This document shows positions 36,355-44,885 of a DNA stretch of 62,073 nt, one piece after another (the stretch's first letter is position 1; every line of letters starts with the position of its first letter). The notes under the pieces are model-generated. The model saw nothing but the letters and a program-made list of their open reading frames with translations, did not search any database and was not told the DNA's origin. Source of the stretch: JBCCCJ01 sp039029315 (lineage in GTDB: Bacteria > Bacteroidota > Bacteroidia > J057); the NCBI GenBank assembly GCA_039029315.1, contig JBCCGK010000076.1, positions 1 to 62,073 on the forward strand, read 5' to 3'. Both the position numbers and the translations under genes were made by a program.

Positions 36355-38511
36355 CTAGGATTTTGACAGTCGAATTCGTACTCCCCCAAATATGTTTCGA
36401 GTGGCAGCGGCCTCATAGTAGCGTCCACCAAACGCATTGATCCGAACATTGCCAGCATATTGCTGATCCAGCACATTGTTCACCCCAAAGAAAGGTTCCC
36501 ATTCACCCCAGGAAGTCGACAGTGTCCAGGCCAACCGTAGCTGAAGGAGTGTATAAGGATCTATTTTGACAGTATTGGCGTCATTGGCATAGATCTCGCC
36601 GATTCTTCTTCCCCAGATGTTGGCAAAAAAACCGGAGGAATGCGCATACTGAAGTCCAAGGTACGCAACTTGTTGAGGAATGCCAGGAAGTACATGTCCA
36701 TCAAAACGCTCCTCGACAACAAGATAGTCTTCATATTGGAACTGGTTCCAGGTATAGCTGGCTGTTGCCTGCAATCCTGTTGCCAGGTTCGCTTGCAGAG
36801 ACATCTCAGCACCAAGACGGCTGGATTGTCCTGCATTTCGAAAAAATTCCCGATCGGGAAAGTCAGCCAATTCATAGGGAACCAATTCGTCAAAAACATT
36901 GATGTTGAATCCTGTCAAGGCATATCGAAATCGATTGGCAATCGTGCCTTTGATGCCTACTTCCATGTTTGTGGCTCGCTGAGGAGCGAGATCAGGATTG
37001 AATCCACCACCTCCACTTGGATTGGCAGAGAGTTCGCTGAGAGTTGGCGTTTCAAAACTCGTAGACAGATTGGCATATACATTCAGGGCAGAAGCGGCAG
37101 AGAAGACGAGGCCAATCATTGGGTTAATTTGTTGAAAATTCAAGCTGCCAGAATCATCCCCATTTCCCAAAAATCGATCTTCGACTCCCAGCCGGACAGC
37201 ATCGAATCTCGCACCTATACTGGTGCTGAAACGTGGATGAAAGTAGATTTCCTCTATTGCGTATAGACCAGCACTGAAAAAACTTTCCAACTGATCGAAA
37301 GTCAGGTCTCCACGGACCCCTTCATTATTTCGGAATCTGGTTCTGGCATCCGCCTGATAGTCTACGTCCAGACCAGTCGAGAATTTGGAGGGGAAGGTGC
37401 CGATGGTTCCCGTATGTGTGTACCCGATCCCTCCTCCGCTGTACTTTCTGGCAATCGATACCATGCCGCCGAACCCAAACGGAAGCTTATTGGCGAAATC
37501 GCGTTGAAGATGATACCCCCTGATGGACAACTGTCCCTGCCGGCTCAGTTGTCTTTGATATTTCAGGGCAATTCTTCCCTGAGTGAGTGCTTCTCCAGCA
37601 TCGAAGTCAATATTTCGCTGACGGGCATCTCTGGGATTGTCTACGAAGCTGGTCGAATCTACGCCACCAGGATCATTGGACCGAGAGCTATTGACAAAAT
37701 TGAAATAGAGTGTCAAATCAGACACAGAATCCAAGTCGAATTGAATTTTTGCATTCAACAGCGAATTGGCCATTTCACTGTGAGATCGATAGCCATCCGA
37801 GGTGGTATTGGCACCATAGAGAACACCACTCACCTTTCCTTCCTGGAAGCCTGTCTTCAGCTGAAATCGCTGAAAATTATAGGACCCGGCCGTATATCGA
37901 AGTTCGGCAAAAGGAGAGCTCGGCACCTCCTCTGTCTCTAACAACAGCACCCCTCCAGCAGCATTGCCATACAAGCCGGAAGCAGGACCTCTGAGAACCT
38001 GCATCCGTCCGATGATGCCCATATCGAGATTGTCCACTTGCGCTTGCCCATCAGGCGTAGATTCAGGAATCCCGTCTACGATCAATTTGACTCCCCGTAT
38101 ACCAAAAGCGGCTCGGGACCCAAATCCCCGAATAGACACGCGAAGATCCTGAGCAAAATTTTCCTGATTCAAGGCAAACAATCCTGGCACCCGTACAAGG
38201 GATTCATGTATACTCATTTGTTGATTTCCGCGCTGAATTCCCTCCCTATCAATGACAGAGACAGAAAATGGGGTGCGGTCCATCGCTGTAGTCAATCTAA
38301 GGGCATCAATGGTAACGGCCTTCAAATTAGTCGACGGGAGGCTATCTTCAGCAACTTGCGAATAAACTGCTTGCCCCCCAATGCCAATCCCCCATATGAT
38401 TCCTCCTAACAGATAGGGTAAATAGGCCATATTCCATCTCTCGAACCATTGTCGAATTGATTTGCGGGAACCCAAATGGACCTGAAAAAATGTACGTACT
38501 CCTTTTTGCAT
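36355..38511 (-). CDS. TonB-dependent outer-membrane receptor
   Basis: The 718-residue product has a signal peptide whose core is MAYLPYLLGGIIWGIGIGGQ; a start at that methionine (38430) would remove 27 basic residues. The plug begins near TPFSVSVIDREGIQRGNQQM and includes SIRGFGSRAAFGIRG and RMQVLRGPASGLYGNAAGG. The barrel ends with GGRYYEAAATRNIFGGVRI and a short SKS tail. There is no N-terminal CarboxypepD domain, and the plug resembles siderophore/vitamin receptors. It lies 23 bases behind the M20 peptidase on the same strand, so the two are probably one operon. The ligand is unknown. Confidence 0.9.
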   Translation of the reverse strand: MQKGVRTFFQVHLGSRKSIRQWFERWNMAYLPYLLGGIIWGIGIGGQAVYSQVAEDSLPSTNLKAVTIDALRLTTAMDRTPFSVSVIDREGIQRGNQQMSIHESLVRVPGLFALNQENFAQDLRVSIRGFGSRAAFGIRGVKLIVDGIPESTPDGQAQVDNLDMGIIGRMQVLRGPASGLYGNAAGGVLLLETEEVPSSPFAELRYTAGSYNFQRFQLKTGFQEGKVSGVLYGANTTSDGYRSHSEMANSLLNAKIQFDLDSVSDLTLYFNFVNSSRSNDPGGVDSTSFVDNPRDARQRNIDFDAGEALTQGRIALKYQRQLSRQGQLSIRGYHLQRDFANKLPFGFGGMVSIARKYSGGGIGYTHTGTIGTFPSKFSTGLDVDYQADARTRFRNNEGVRGDLTFDQLESFFSAGLYAIEEIYFHPRFSTSIGARFDAVRLGVEDRFLGNGDDSGSLNFQQINPMIGLVFSAASALNVYANLSTSFETPTLSELSANPSGGGGFNPDLAPQRATNMEVGIKGTIANRFRYALTGFNINVFDELVPYELADFPDREFFRNAGQSSRLGAEMSLQANLATGLQATASYTWNQFQYEDYLVVEERFDGHVLPGIPQQVAYLGLQYAHSSGFFANIWGRRIGEIYANDANTVKIDPYTLLQLRLAWTLSTSWGEWEPFFGVNNVLDQQYAGNVRINAFGGRYYEAAATRNIFGGVRIRLSKS

Positions 38512-38534
38512 CTAACTGAATTAGTTTTTTATAC

Positions 38535-40046
38535 TCACAAGTTGGCACTCAAAACGCTGATCACGGTTTTGATTCCTTCAACAAAATTTCCAAGTCTTAT
38601 GTTCTCGTTGGGACTATGCTGATTGTTGTCTCGGTTCACAGTTGGGACAGTTACAGCTGGGACCCCCAAAATATTGATAAAGGGAGAAATTGGAATGGAA
38701 CCTCCAGAGTTCCGGATGCGAACCGGCGCTGTTCCAAAGGCCTGTGTCAGTGCACGAGTTAACCAATGCCCAATCTCCGAATCGAAAGGCGTTCGATAGG
38801 CCTGATAGGAGATTTTGTATGTAAAGGAAATCAGTCGGCTATGCGTCTGACGCTCCTCTTCTGTCGGTTCTCCTGAGACAAAATGATACCCTTGTCTGGC
38901 AATGTGATCCTTGATCAGGCCGATCAATCGCTCTGGATCACATTCAGGAACCAGGCGCACATCGATTTCAGCCGTGGCAGTCGCCGGGACTATGGTACGC
39001 ACTTCCTCTCCTACCCAGCCGGAGGACAAGCCTCTGATGTTGAGCGAAGGATACTGAATGGCTTCCTGATAGGAGTTCCCTACAGCGTCTATCTCAGCAA
39101 TTCCTACTTTCCTCCGAATATCAGATTCATTATCGGGCACTTCGGCCATGATGTGTTTGACAGATTCTGTAAGCACGATGCCATCATAAAATCCAGGAAT
39201 GATCACCTTGCCTTGCTCATCTTTCATACTGGCCAGCAATTGAGATAAGCGCAAGGCAGGATTGGGTGCATAATTGCCATAGTGGCCACTGTGCTGTGCA
39301 ACACGAGGGCCAAATACCTGCAAGCTAATGGTAGAAATTCCTCTCGCTCCAAAGGTAAGCGTCGGTTGATTGCTGATGTGTCTGGGACCATCCAAAATGA
39401 TCAACATGTCTGAGGCCAGAATATCTTTGTGGGCTTCGACAGATGCAGGAAGATTGGGCGAACCCATTTCCTCTTCTGTATCCATGATGATCTTGAGATT
39501 GCAGACAGGACTGATGCCAGCCGTCTTCATCGCATCCAGAGCGTGCAACAGCATGATGATTGGGCCTTTGGCATCTGAAGCAGCCCGTGCAAATACCCGC
39601 CACTCAGGATCAAAGTCGGACGATAATCGGTCCCAGGGAATGATTGTCCATTCTCCCTCAGCATTTTTTTCTTTGAGGACAGGCTGAAACGGATGTGGTT
39701 GAAACCAGTGATTGGGGTCTACAGGTTGTCCATCGACCTGCACATAAATCAACAAGGTTTTGGTGGCATTGGGATATGTCTGCTCTGCCAATAAGAGCGG
39801 AATTCTGGCTGTTGGAAGTCGGCGTGTCTCAAACCCTCTTTCTCCAAATTTTTCCTCCAGCCATAGAATATTTTTTTCCAGATCCTCTGGAAAGTGTGCG
39901 TCATTGGGGATGGACAAAAATTCTTTGAGGGAGTGAAAAGCGGCATCCTGGACACCAGCTGTCATCTTGTCGAGATCCTGTGCCTGCAGGGAAGATAGCA
40001 GTAGAAAAGTGGCTATCAGTGTGATAGGAGGTTTGTGAAAAGCCAT
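38535..40046 (-). CDS. Secreted M20 family metallopeptidase
   Basis: The 503-residue exported protein (signal peptide to SLQAQ) follows the M20 dipeptidase layout. Metal-site regions are YVQVDGQPVD, ARAASDAKGPIIM, the pair MDTEEEMGSPN and the C-terminal NNQHSPNENI. The first ligand is unusual: the position that is His in GHxD-type M20 motifs is Gln103, while D105, the Asp of SDAKGP, the Glu pair and the final His remain. The dimerisation domain lies at about residues 240-360. With the downstream TonB receptor it may release a product taken up by that receptor. Confidence 0.85.
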   Translation of the reverse strand: MAFHKPPITLIATFLLLSSLQAQDLDKMTAGVQDAAFHSLKEFLSIPNDAHFPEDLEKNILWLEEKFGERGFETRRLPTARIPLLLAEQTYPNATKTLLIYVQVDGQPVDPNHWFQPHPFQPVLKEKNAEGEWTIIPWDRLSSDFDPEWRVFARAASDAKGPIIMLLHALDAMKTAGISPVCNLKIIMDTEEEMGSPNLPASVEAHKDILASDMLIILDGPRHISNQPTLTFGARGISTISLQVFGPRVAQHSGHYGNYAPNPALRLSQLLASMKDEQGKVIIPGFYDGIVLTESVKHIMAEVPDNESDIRRKVGIAEIDAVGNSYQEAIQYPSLNIRGLSSGWVGEEVRTIVPATATAEIDVRLVPECDPERLIGLIKDHIARQGYHFVSGEPTEEERQTHSRLISFTYKISYQAYRTPFDSEIGHWLTRALTQAFGTAPVRIRNSGGSIPISPFINILGVPAVTVPTVNRDNNQHSPNENIRLGNFVEGIKTVISVLSANL

Positions 40047-40171
40047 TGTGAAGTAGTCAGGCTGCTAAGTTACAATTTTCTTTTCTCCAATTTGTGGAAT
40101 CTGTTTCAGTATCCTATCTTTTGAGAGGAAAGCTCCCTTTCCACCCTATACTGTTGTCTAATTCTATCACC

Positions 40172-40852
40172 ATGGTACAAATTATCGATTTCTTCAAGCG
40201 ATATACAGCTTCTCCAGGAACAGGGATTATTTTGTTGAATCTCGGGATTCTGATCATTTTCTTCTATCCGATTGAATTGTATCCATGGGCACCTGTTGTT
40301 TCTCATGGACTGATGATTTTCAGTGCGATTGCGAGTTTGATGTATTTGGTACAGAAGACGGATCTTGGCCCAAAAGAAGGTCCTGCTTCAGATGAGATTC
40401 GGTTTGAAGACAAAGGCACAGCTTTCCTGAAGTTTTACCAATATGGCTTACCAGTTCTGATTCTGGTACTCTGTGGCTTTATTCTCTACTTGTTCCGAAA
40501 GACCGTGGTAAAGGATTTTTACATTTCTGGTGCCTTGGTCATGGCCATTTTGGTGCAACTCAAAATCTTATATACGGATTTGGTTCGGTCTCCCTTTGTG
40601 TTGCGAATCACTGATAGCTGTCTCAGCATGAACCTCAAAGGATATGAAGAAGTGCATTGGGAAGAGGTCGATCAGATCGATTGGAATACCCAGGAAATTA
40701 CCTTCACCCTCCTCGATGAACTGGAGCACTCTGTAGGTTTTGGAAAAATGCTGGAGAACAAACGCGATTTCCTCAAAGCTGTCCAACATCAGGCTGTCCT
40801 TCATCAGATCAATATTGTTGGGGAAGAGGAAGTAGAAAAAATAGCAGGATAA
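40172..40852 (+). CDS. Four-helix membrane protein of unknown function
   Basis: A 226-residue protein with four predicted transmembrane segments: GTGIILLNLGILIIFFYPIE, VVSHGLMIFSAIASLMYLV, LPVLILVLCGFILYLF and ISGALVMAILVQLKILY. A cytosolic C-terminal domain follows (about 145-220) with the pattern VLRITDSCLSMNLKGYEEVH then WEEVDQIDW, which resembles a bacterial PH-like domain. The ATG at 40172 was chosen over a longer non-ATG start. It precedes purC by 71 bases but purC has its own -7 box. Confidence 0.7.
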   Translation: MVQIIDFFKRYTASPGTGIILLNLGILIIFFYPIELYPWAPVVSHGLMIFSAIASLMYLVQKTDLGPKEGPASDEIRFEDKGTAFLKFYQYGLPVLILVLCGFILYLFRKTVVKDFYISGALVMAILVQLKILYTDLVRSPFVLRITDSCLSMNLKGYEEVHWEEVDQIDWNTQEITFTLLDELEHSVGFGKMLENKRDFLKAVQHQAVLHQINIVGEEEVEKIAG

Positions 40853-40896
40853 CTCCAATCCATAGATCAGGACTCCAAAATCTGGCCTAATTTTTC

Positions 40897-40904
40897 TATC
40901 TTTG
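40897..40904 (+). promoter_or_regulatory. -7 box upstream of purC
   Basis: TATCTTTG matches the Bacteroidota -7 consensus TAnnTTTG. No good TTTG is found at the -33 position. It lies 19 bases before the purC ATG. Confidence 0.45.
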
Positions 40905-40923
40905 CAGCCATAAATTTTCCTTT

Positions 40924-41880
40924 ATGGCTCAAGCGATTTCAAGTACGAATTTTCAATTCCCTGGTCAGGCTGGCGTCTACAACGGCAAAGTCCGTGATGT
41001 GTATAACATTGCAGAAACAGCACTTGTCATTGTCGCAAGTGATCGAATTTCTGCATTCGATCATATCCTTCCCAAGCCGATTCCTTATAAGGGGCAGGTG
41101 CTCAATCAGATATCTGCGCACTTTTTTTCCGCAGTCGATGGACTGGTTCCAACCCATGTCCTGTCAGTTCCTGATCCTAATGTCACCATTGGGATCAAGT
41201 GCAAACCAATCCTGATCGAAGTTGTGGTTCGTGGCTATTTGGCTGGACATGCATGGCGTGTATACAAGTCCGGGAAGCGCGAGCTGTGTGGGGTGTCTTT
41301 GCCCGAAGGATTGAAGGAAGGTGATCGCTTGCCTGAGCCAATCATTACGCCCGCAACCAAATCCATGATAGGACATGATGAAGACATCAGTGAGTATGAA
41401 ATTCTCAAGTCTGGTTTGATGCATAAGGATGACTGGGCAGAAGTCAAACATTATGCCTTGACCCTATTCCAGAAAGGAACTGAGATGGCGGCAGAGCGAG
41501 GTCTTCTGCTTGTAGATACCAAATATGAATTTGGGACACATGAGCAGCGGATCTATTTGATCGATGAAGTGCATACGCCTGACTCCTCCCGCTATTATTA
41601 TGCAGATGGCTATGCAGATCGACAGGCTGCTGGCGAGAAACAAAAACAACTCTCCAAAGAATTTGTCCGCGAATGGCTCATGGACAATGGATTCCAGGGA
41701 TTGGAAGGTCAGCAAATGCCCGTCATGCCGGAAGCGTTTGTCGCCAAAGTGAGTGATCGCTATATCGAATTATTCGAGACAATGACGGGGCGAACCTTTG
41801 ACCGGGAACAGGATCAGAACATCATGGAAAGAATCAATGGGAATGTCGTCTCAGCCCTGAAAGAGATGGGAATGAAGTAA
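40924..41880 (+). CDS. purC: Phosphoribosylaminoimidazole-succinocarboxamide synthase
   Basis: SAICAR synthase joins CAIR and aspartate with ATP in step 8 of IMP synthesis. The 318-residue protein has the family nucleotide-binding start GKVRDVYNIAETALVIVASD followed by RISAFD, the PxPYKGQVLNQIS segment, EVVVRGYLAGHAWR and LVDTKYEFG, then the IDEVHTPDSSRYYYADGY stretch. It is the longer form usual in Bacteroidota. It has its own promoter-like box and a strong terminator, so it is a single-gene unit. Confidence 0.97.
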   Translation: MAQAISSTNFQFPGQAGVYNGKVRDVYNIAETALVIVASDRISAFDHILPKPIPYKGQVLNQISAHFFSAVDGLVPTHVLSVPDPNVTIGIKCKPILIEVVVRGYLAGHAWRVYKSGKRELCGVSLPEGLKEGDRLPEPIITPATKSMIGHDEDISEYEILKSGLMHKDDWAEVKHYALTLFQKGTEMAAERGLLLVDTKYEFGTHEQRIYLIDEVHTPDSSRYYYADGYADRQAAGEKQKQLSKEFVREWLMDNGFQGLEGQQMPVMPEAFVAKVSDRYIELFETMTGRTFDREQDQNIMERINGNVVSALKEMGMK

Positions 41881-41920
41881 TTGCAGGCGGATTTTTTGAC
41901 TGATACAAAGTAGAAAATGG

Positions 41921-41963
41921 AAAGATGCAAGGAGGGTAGACTCTTTGCATCTTTTCTTTTTTT
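41921..41963 (+). terminator. Rho-independent terminator of purC
   Basis: AAAGATGCAA (41921-41930) pairs perfectly with TTGCATCTTT (41945-41954), followed by TCTTTTTTT. It begins 41 bases after the purC stop. Confidence 0.8.
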
Positions 41964-41988
41964 GAAATTCTGGATGAATATTTCTTAA

Positions 41989-42005
41989 ACTTTGTAACAC
42001 AAAGT
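41989..42005. promoter_or_regulatory. Operator-like palindrome ACTTTGT-AAC-ACAAAGT
   Basis: A perfect seven-base inverted repeat with a three-base spacer. A third ACTTTGT half-site lies close by at 42023-42029. Such short palindromes suit a dimeric winged-helix or TetR/PadR-like regulator. No regulator gene is adjacent. It lies in the 457-base region between purC and the XrtN pair. Confidence 0.4.
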
Positions 42006-42057
42006 ACTTTTATTGCGTAATACACTTTGTGCGATTGTTCATCGTATCCGTGTTATT

Positions 42058-42089
42058 CTGATCAGAGGGGCACAAATCCCTCTGATCAG
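42058..42089. promoter_or_regulatory. Perfect 12-base inverted repeat upstream of the XrtN pair
   Basis: CTGATCAGAGGG (42058-42069) and CCCTCTGATCAG (42078-42089) flank an eight-base loop. Neither strand has a U-tract after it, so a terminator is unlikely. It may be an operator or an mRNA leader structure for the gene at 42338. The remaining 248 bases to that start hold no further recognisable signal. Confidence 0.45.
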
Positions 42090-42337
42090 TGACACTGGAT
42101 GATAAATTTTCCCGGCAATTCCCCTGTTTTTCACATAAATCTTCCTTACCTTCTTTGTGGTCACTTTCAATTCTACTCACATGCATTTTCAACCCAAACT
42201 TGCTTACAGTTTCCCTTCTCTTTTTCATCCCTCGCACAATTGGCACCTGACTCGGCTGCTGATTCTTTACAGATTGTATCATCTGGGCAAGCGGATCAAG
42301 CACAAAGATTTTATGAAACTCCGATAAACCTTCTCAC

Positions 42338-44875
42338 ATGAAAACCAAGAATACCCTTCACTATCTCGGATTGGGACTCATCGCTCTGTCCCTTACCTTG
42401 TTTCTGCTCGCAGTCTTTGTTTTTGACCAGCAGGATTCTGATATATTCCAGCAAATAGAGCATGGTGGAATTTTTACCATCAATTTTGGGATCAGTATTG
42501 TCTACTTTTTGCTGCTTTTGGTGAAAAATAGAGGACTTACAGGGGGCAGACAACTCTTTCCCCTTGAGGAAAAACTTTATGTCAATGCGTTGGTGCTGTT
42601 TTCGCTCAGTGCACATACGCTTAACTATACCACTGAAATCCAGGTCTTTGCACCTTACATCCAGGGCATGGTCTGGTTTGTTGTCATGATGCATGTTGCG
42701 ATTATGCTCTTTCCTTATCGACAAACCTTTCCTGCATTTCTTCAGTATGCGATTTATTTCATCAATGGAGCTGGCTTGGTAGTAGCCGTATATATGTCCC
42801 TCTTTCTGGGGCCTCTGATCGTTTGGGCGATTCCGGGAGCGATCATCCTGGGGATTTCTCTGCATGCGTTGGTGCCTGTCTGGTTTGCAATTTTGCTGGT
42901 GAGATTTGGATTGAGGATGGAGAAACTGAAATTTTCGACTATCTCTTTTTGGGCTGGAGTATTGTTTCCCCTTCTCCTTGTAGCCGGATATCTGAGCACC
43001 TGGCACAGCATTCAAAAACGTGCTGAAGAAGCGCATCAACTCTATGAAGAAAAGTATCTGACCCTCCTGCCTGAATGGGTCGTCCTGAGTCAGCATCTTC
43101 CTGATCATCCTATGCTGGAACGTGTGCTCATGAGTGAGGCGCGGTCCCAGAAATCCTTTTGGGTAGAGGGAGGTGGGTTGTCCGTTCTCGATCGCACAAG
43201 TGCGGAGGAGCATATGTATCACGATCCCTTGTCTGTTGTGTCCAGTCTGCTGTATCCAGAATTGCCATTTGATTCCGAAACGATTTTGCATCTGCTGGAA
43301 TCCCGCTATGATGCTCGCCACATGACCCACCGTCGGTTGTGGAGAGGATCAGATCTCCATACCAAAACCGTGGATACGGACATTCAGATATATCCAGATT
43401 ATCGCCTAGCTTATGTCGAAAAAGTCTTGACGATTCATAATTCATCAGATCGCTCCTGGCGTTCCCAGGAAGCCGTATACAGCTTTCATCTACCGGAAGG
43501 GAGTGTGGTTACTTCTCTCTCCCTTTGGATTGAGGGAGAGGAACGACCTTCAAGACTTACCACTCGCGGAAAAGCGGATAGTGCATATGTTGAGATCGTT
43601 GGGGTGGAGGCCAGAGACCCAGCTTTGCTCCACTGGCAGGAAGGAAATCGGGTTACAGTAACGGTTTTTCCTTGTACTCCTTCTGAAGATCGCCAATTCA
43701 AGGTCGGGTTCACTGTTCCTCTCGTCTTTGAGGATGAGCAACTTGTCCTGCGGTCGATTCCATTTGATGGGCCTGATGTATTCATGACACAAACCTCTAC
43801 CGAAATAGAGTTTGTCGGAGATACTCCTGACAATCTATCCAAACCGCTTAGCTGGAATATGTCAGATGAAACCATCAGCTATTCAGGGAGGTATGTCCCG
43901 AACTGGAAACTGAGTTTTGATCCACCAGCCCTCTCGACACAAGCATTTAGTTTTGGTGGATTTCAGTATCGATTGGCGGAATTGACAGCTCCCCTTCAAG
44001 CTGCCGAACTGGAAGAAATCATCCTGGATATCAATCGGGAATGGAATTGGTTTGAAATGAAAGCGATTTGGGCGCGTGTGAAGAATAAGGAAGTCTATGT
44101 TTTTCACCCAAACAAAATCCGTCTCACAGAAGAAAACATGGAGACTCTCTTTCAGGAACTAAGCCAGCAGCATTTCTCTCTTCTGCCGATTCAGCTGATT
44201 GAGCAGCCAGAGAAGACACTGGTGATCTCTCATTCGCCTGAACAGACACCTATGTTGGCCGATCTGAAAGGAAGTGCCTTTGAGCAACGAGCAAAAACCT
44301 ATTTTCTTGAGCAAACAGAGAGAGTTCGCTGGTTCAATCTGGGAGGAACTGTCTCGCCTTACCTTCGATCTCTCAAGGAATTCCGTGTGATCCAGTATGC
44401 AGCAGGAGATATAGAAGATCTGGAAGAATTGTTAGACAAAAATAGCTTCCCGTCAATAGAAGAGCACAATCACCTGGTCGCCCTACAGCACAGCCATATG
44501 AGCATTCAGAAAAGCATGTTGGATGAAGAACAGCCGGAACCCCTTCCAACGACCTCTGCTCCTGATCATCTCCTACGATTATTTGCCTACAATGAGCTGA
44601 TGCGTGATATTGGCAAGCAATATTTTGATCGTGCGGCTTTGGAAGATCGATGGATTCGCAAAGCAGAAGAAGCCTTTGTGGTTTCTCCCATTTCCAGCCT
44701 CGTAGTCCTGGAAACCAGAAAAGATTATGAACGCTTTGGGATAGACGAAAACAGGGACACACTTGGGAACGCTTCTCTGAATAGTTCTGGGGCTGTGCCT
44801 GAACCTCATGAATGGATGTTGATATTGCTGGTAAGCCTTGCAGCATTCTGGACCTGGAAAAAGAGAGGTAATTAA
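42338..44875 (+). CDS. XrtN system VIT domain protein with PEP-CTERM-like tail
   Basis: The 845-residue protein is the usual partner of exosortase N. Residues 1-220 hold about seven transmembrane helices, starting with YLGLGLIALSLTLFLLAVFV. A VIT (inter-alpha-trypsin-inhibitor-like) domain lies at about 338-470, with VEKVLTIHNSSDRSW, FHLPEGSVVTSLSLWI and the typical RDPALLHWQEGNRVTVTVFP. The C-terminus is a sorting signal: V820-P-E-P-H-E-W826, then a hydrophobic helix and KKRGN. The exosortase should cut there. Eleven bases separate it from the exosortase gene. The middle (480-815) is unrecognised. The biological role of the family is unknown to me. Confidence 0.85.
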   Translation: MKTKNTLHYLGLGLIALSLTLFLLAVFVFDQQDSDIFQQIEHGGIFTINFGISIVYFLLLLVKNRGLTGGRQLFPLEEKLYVNALVLFSLSAHTLNYTTEIQVFAPYIQGMVWFVVMMHVAIMLFPYRQTFPAFLQYAIYFINGAGLVVAVYMSLFLGPLIVWAIPGAIILGISLHALVPVWFAILLVRFGLRMEKLKFSTISFWAGVLFPLLLVAGYLSTWHSIQKRAEEAHQLYEEKYLTLLPEWVVLSQHLPDHPMLERVLMSEARSQKSFWVEGGGLSVLDRTSAEEHMYHDPLSVVSSLLYPELPFDSETILHLLESRYDARHMTHRRLWRGSDLHTKTVDTDIQIYPDYRLAYVEKVLTIHNSSDRSWRSQEAVYSFHLPEGSVVTSLSLWIEGEERPSRLTTRGKADSAYVEIVGVEARDPALLHWQEGNRVTVTVFPCTPSEDRQFKVGFTVPLVFEDEQLVLRSIPFDGPDVFMTQTSTEIEFVGDTPDNLSKPLSWNMSDETISYSGRYVPNWKLSFDPPALSTQAFSFGGFQYRLAELTAPLQAAELEEIILDINREWNWFEMKAIWARVKNKEVYVFHPNKIRLTEENMETLFQELSQQHFSLLPIQLIEQPEKTLVISHSPEQTPMLADLKGSAFEQRAKTYFLEQTERVRWFNLGGTVSPYLRSLKEFRVIQYAAGDIEDLEELLDKNSFPSIEEHNHLVALQHSHMSIQKSMLDEEQPEPLPTTSAPDHLLRLFAYNELMRDIGKQYFDRAALEDRWIRKAEEAFVVSPISSLVVLETRKDYERFGIDENRDTLGNASLNSSGAVPEPHEWMLILLVSLAAFWTWKKRGN

Positions 44876-44885
44876 TCCTTGACAG

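Noticed and set aside
42311..43330. A 339-codon minus-strand frame opposite the VIT protein gene
   Set aside because: It is antisense to a well-supported gene, lacks any recognisable domain and is rich in His, Gln and Arg, as expected of a shadow frame.
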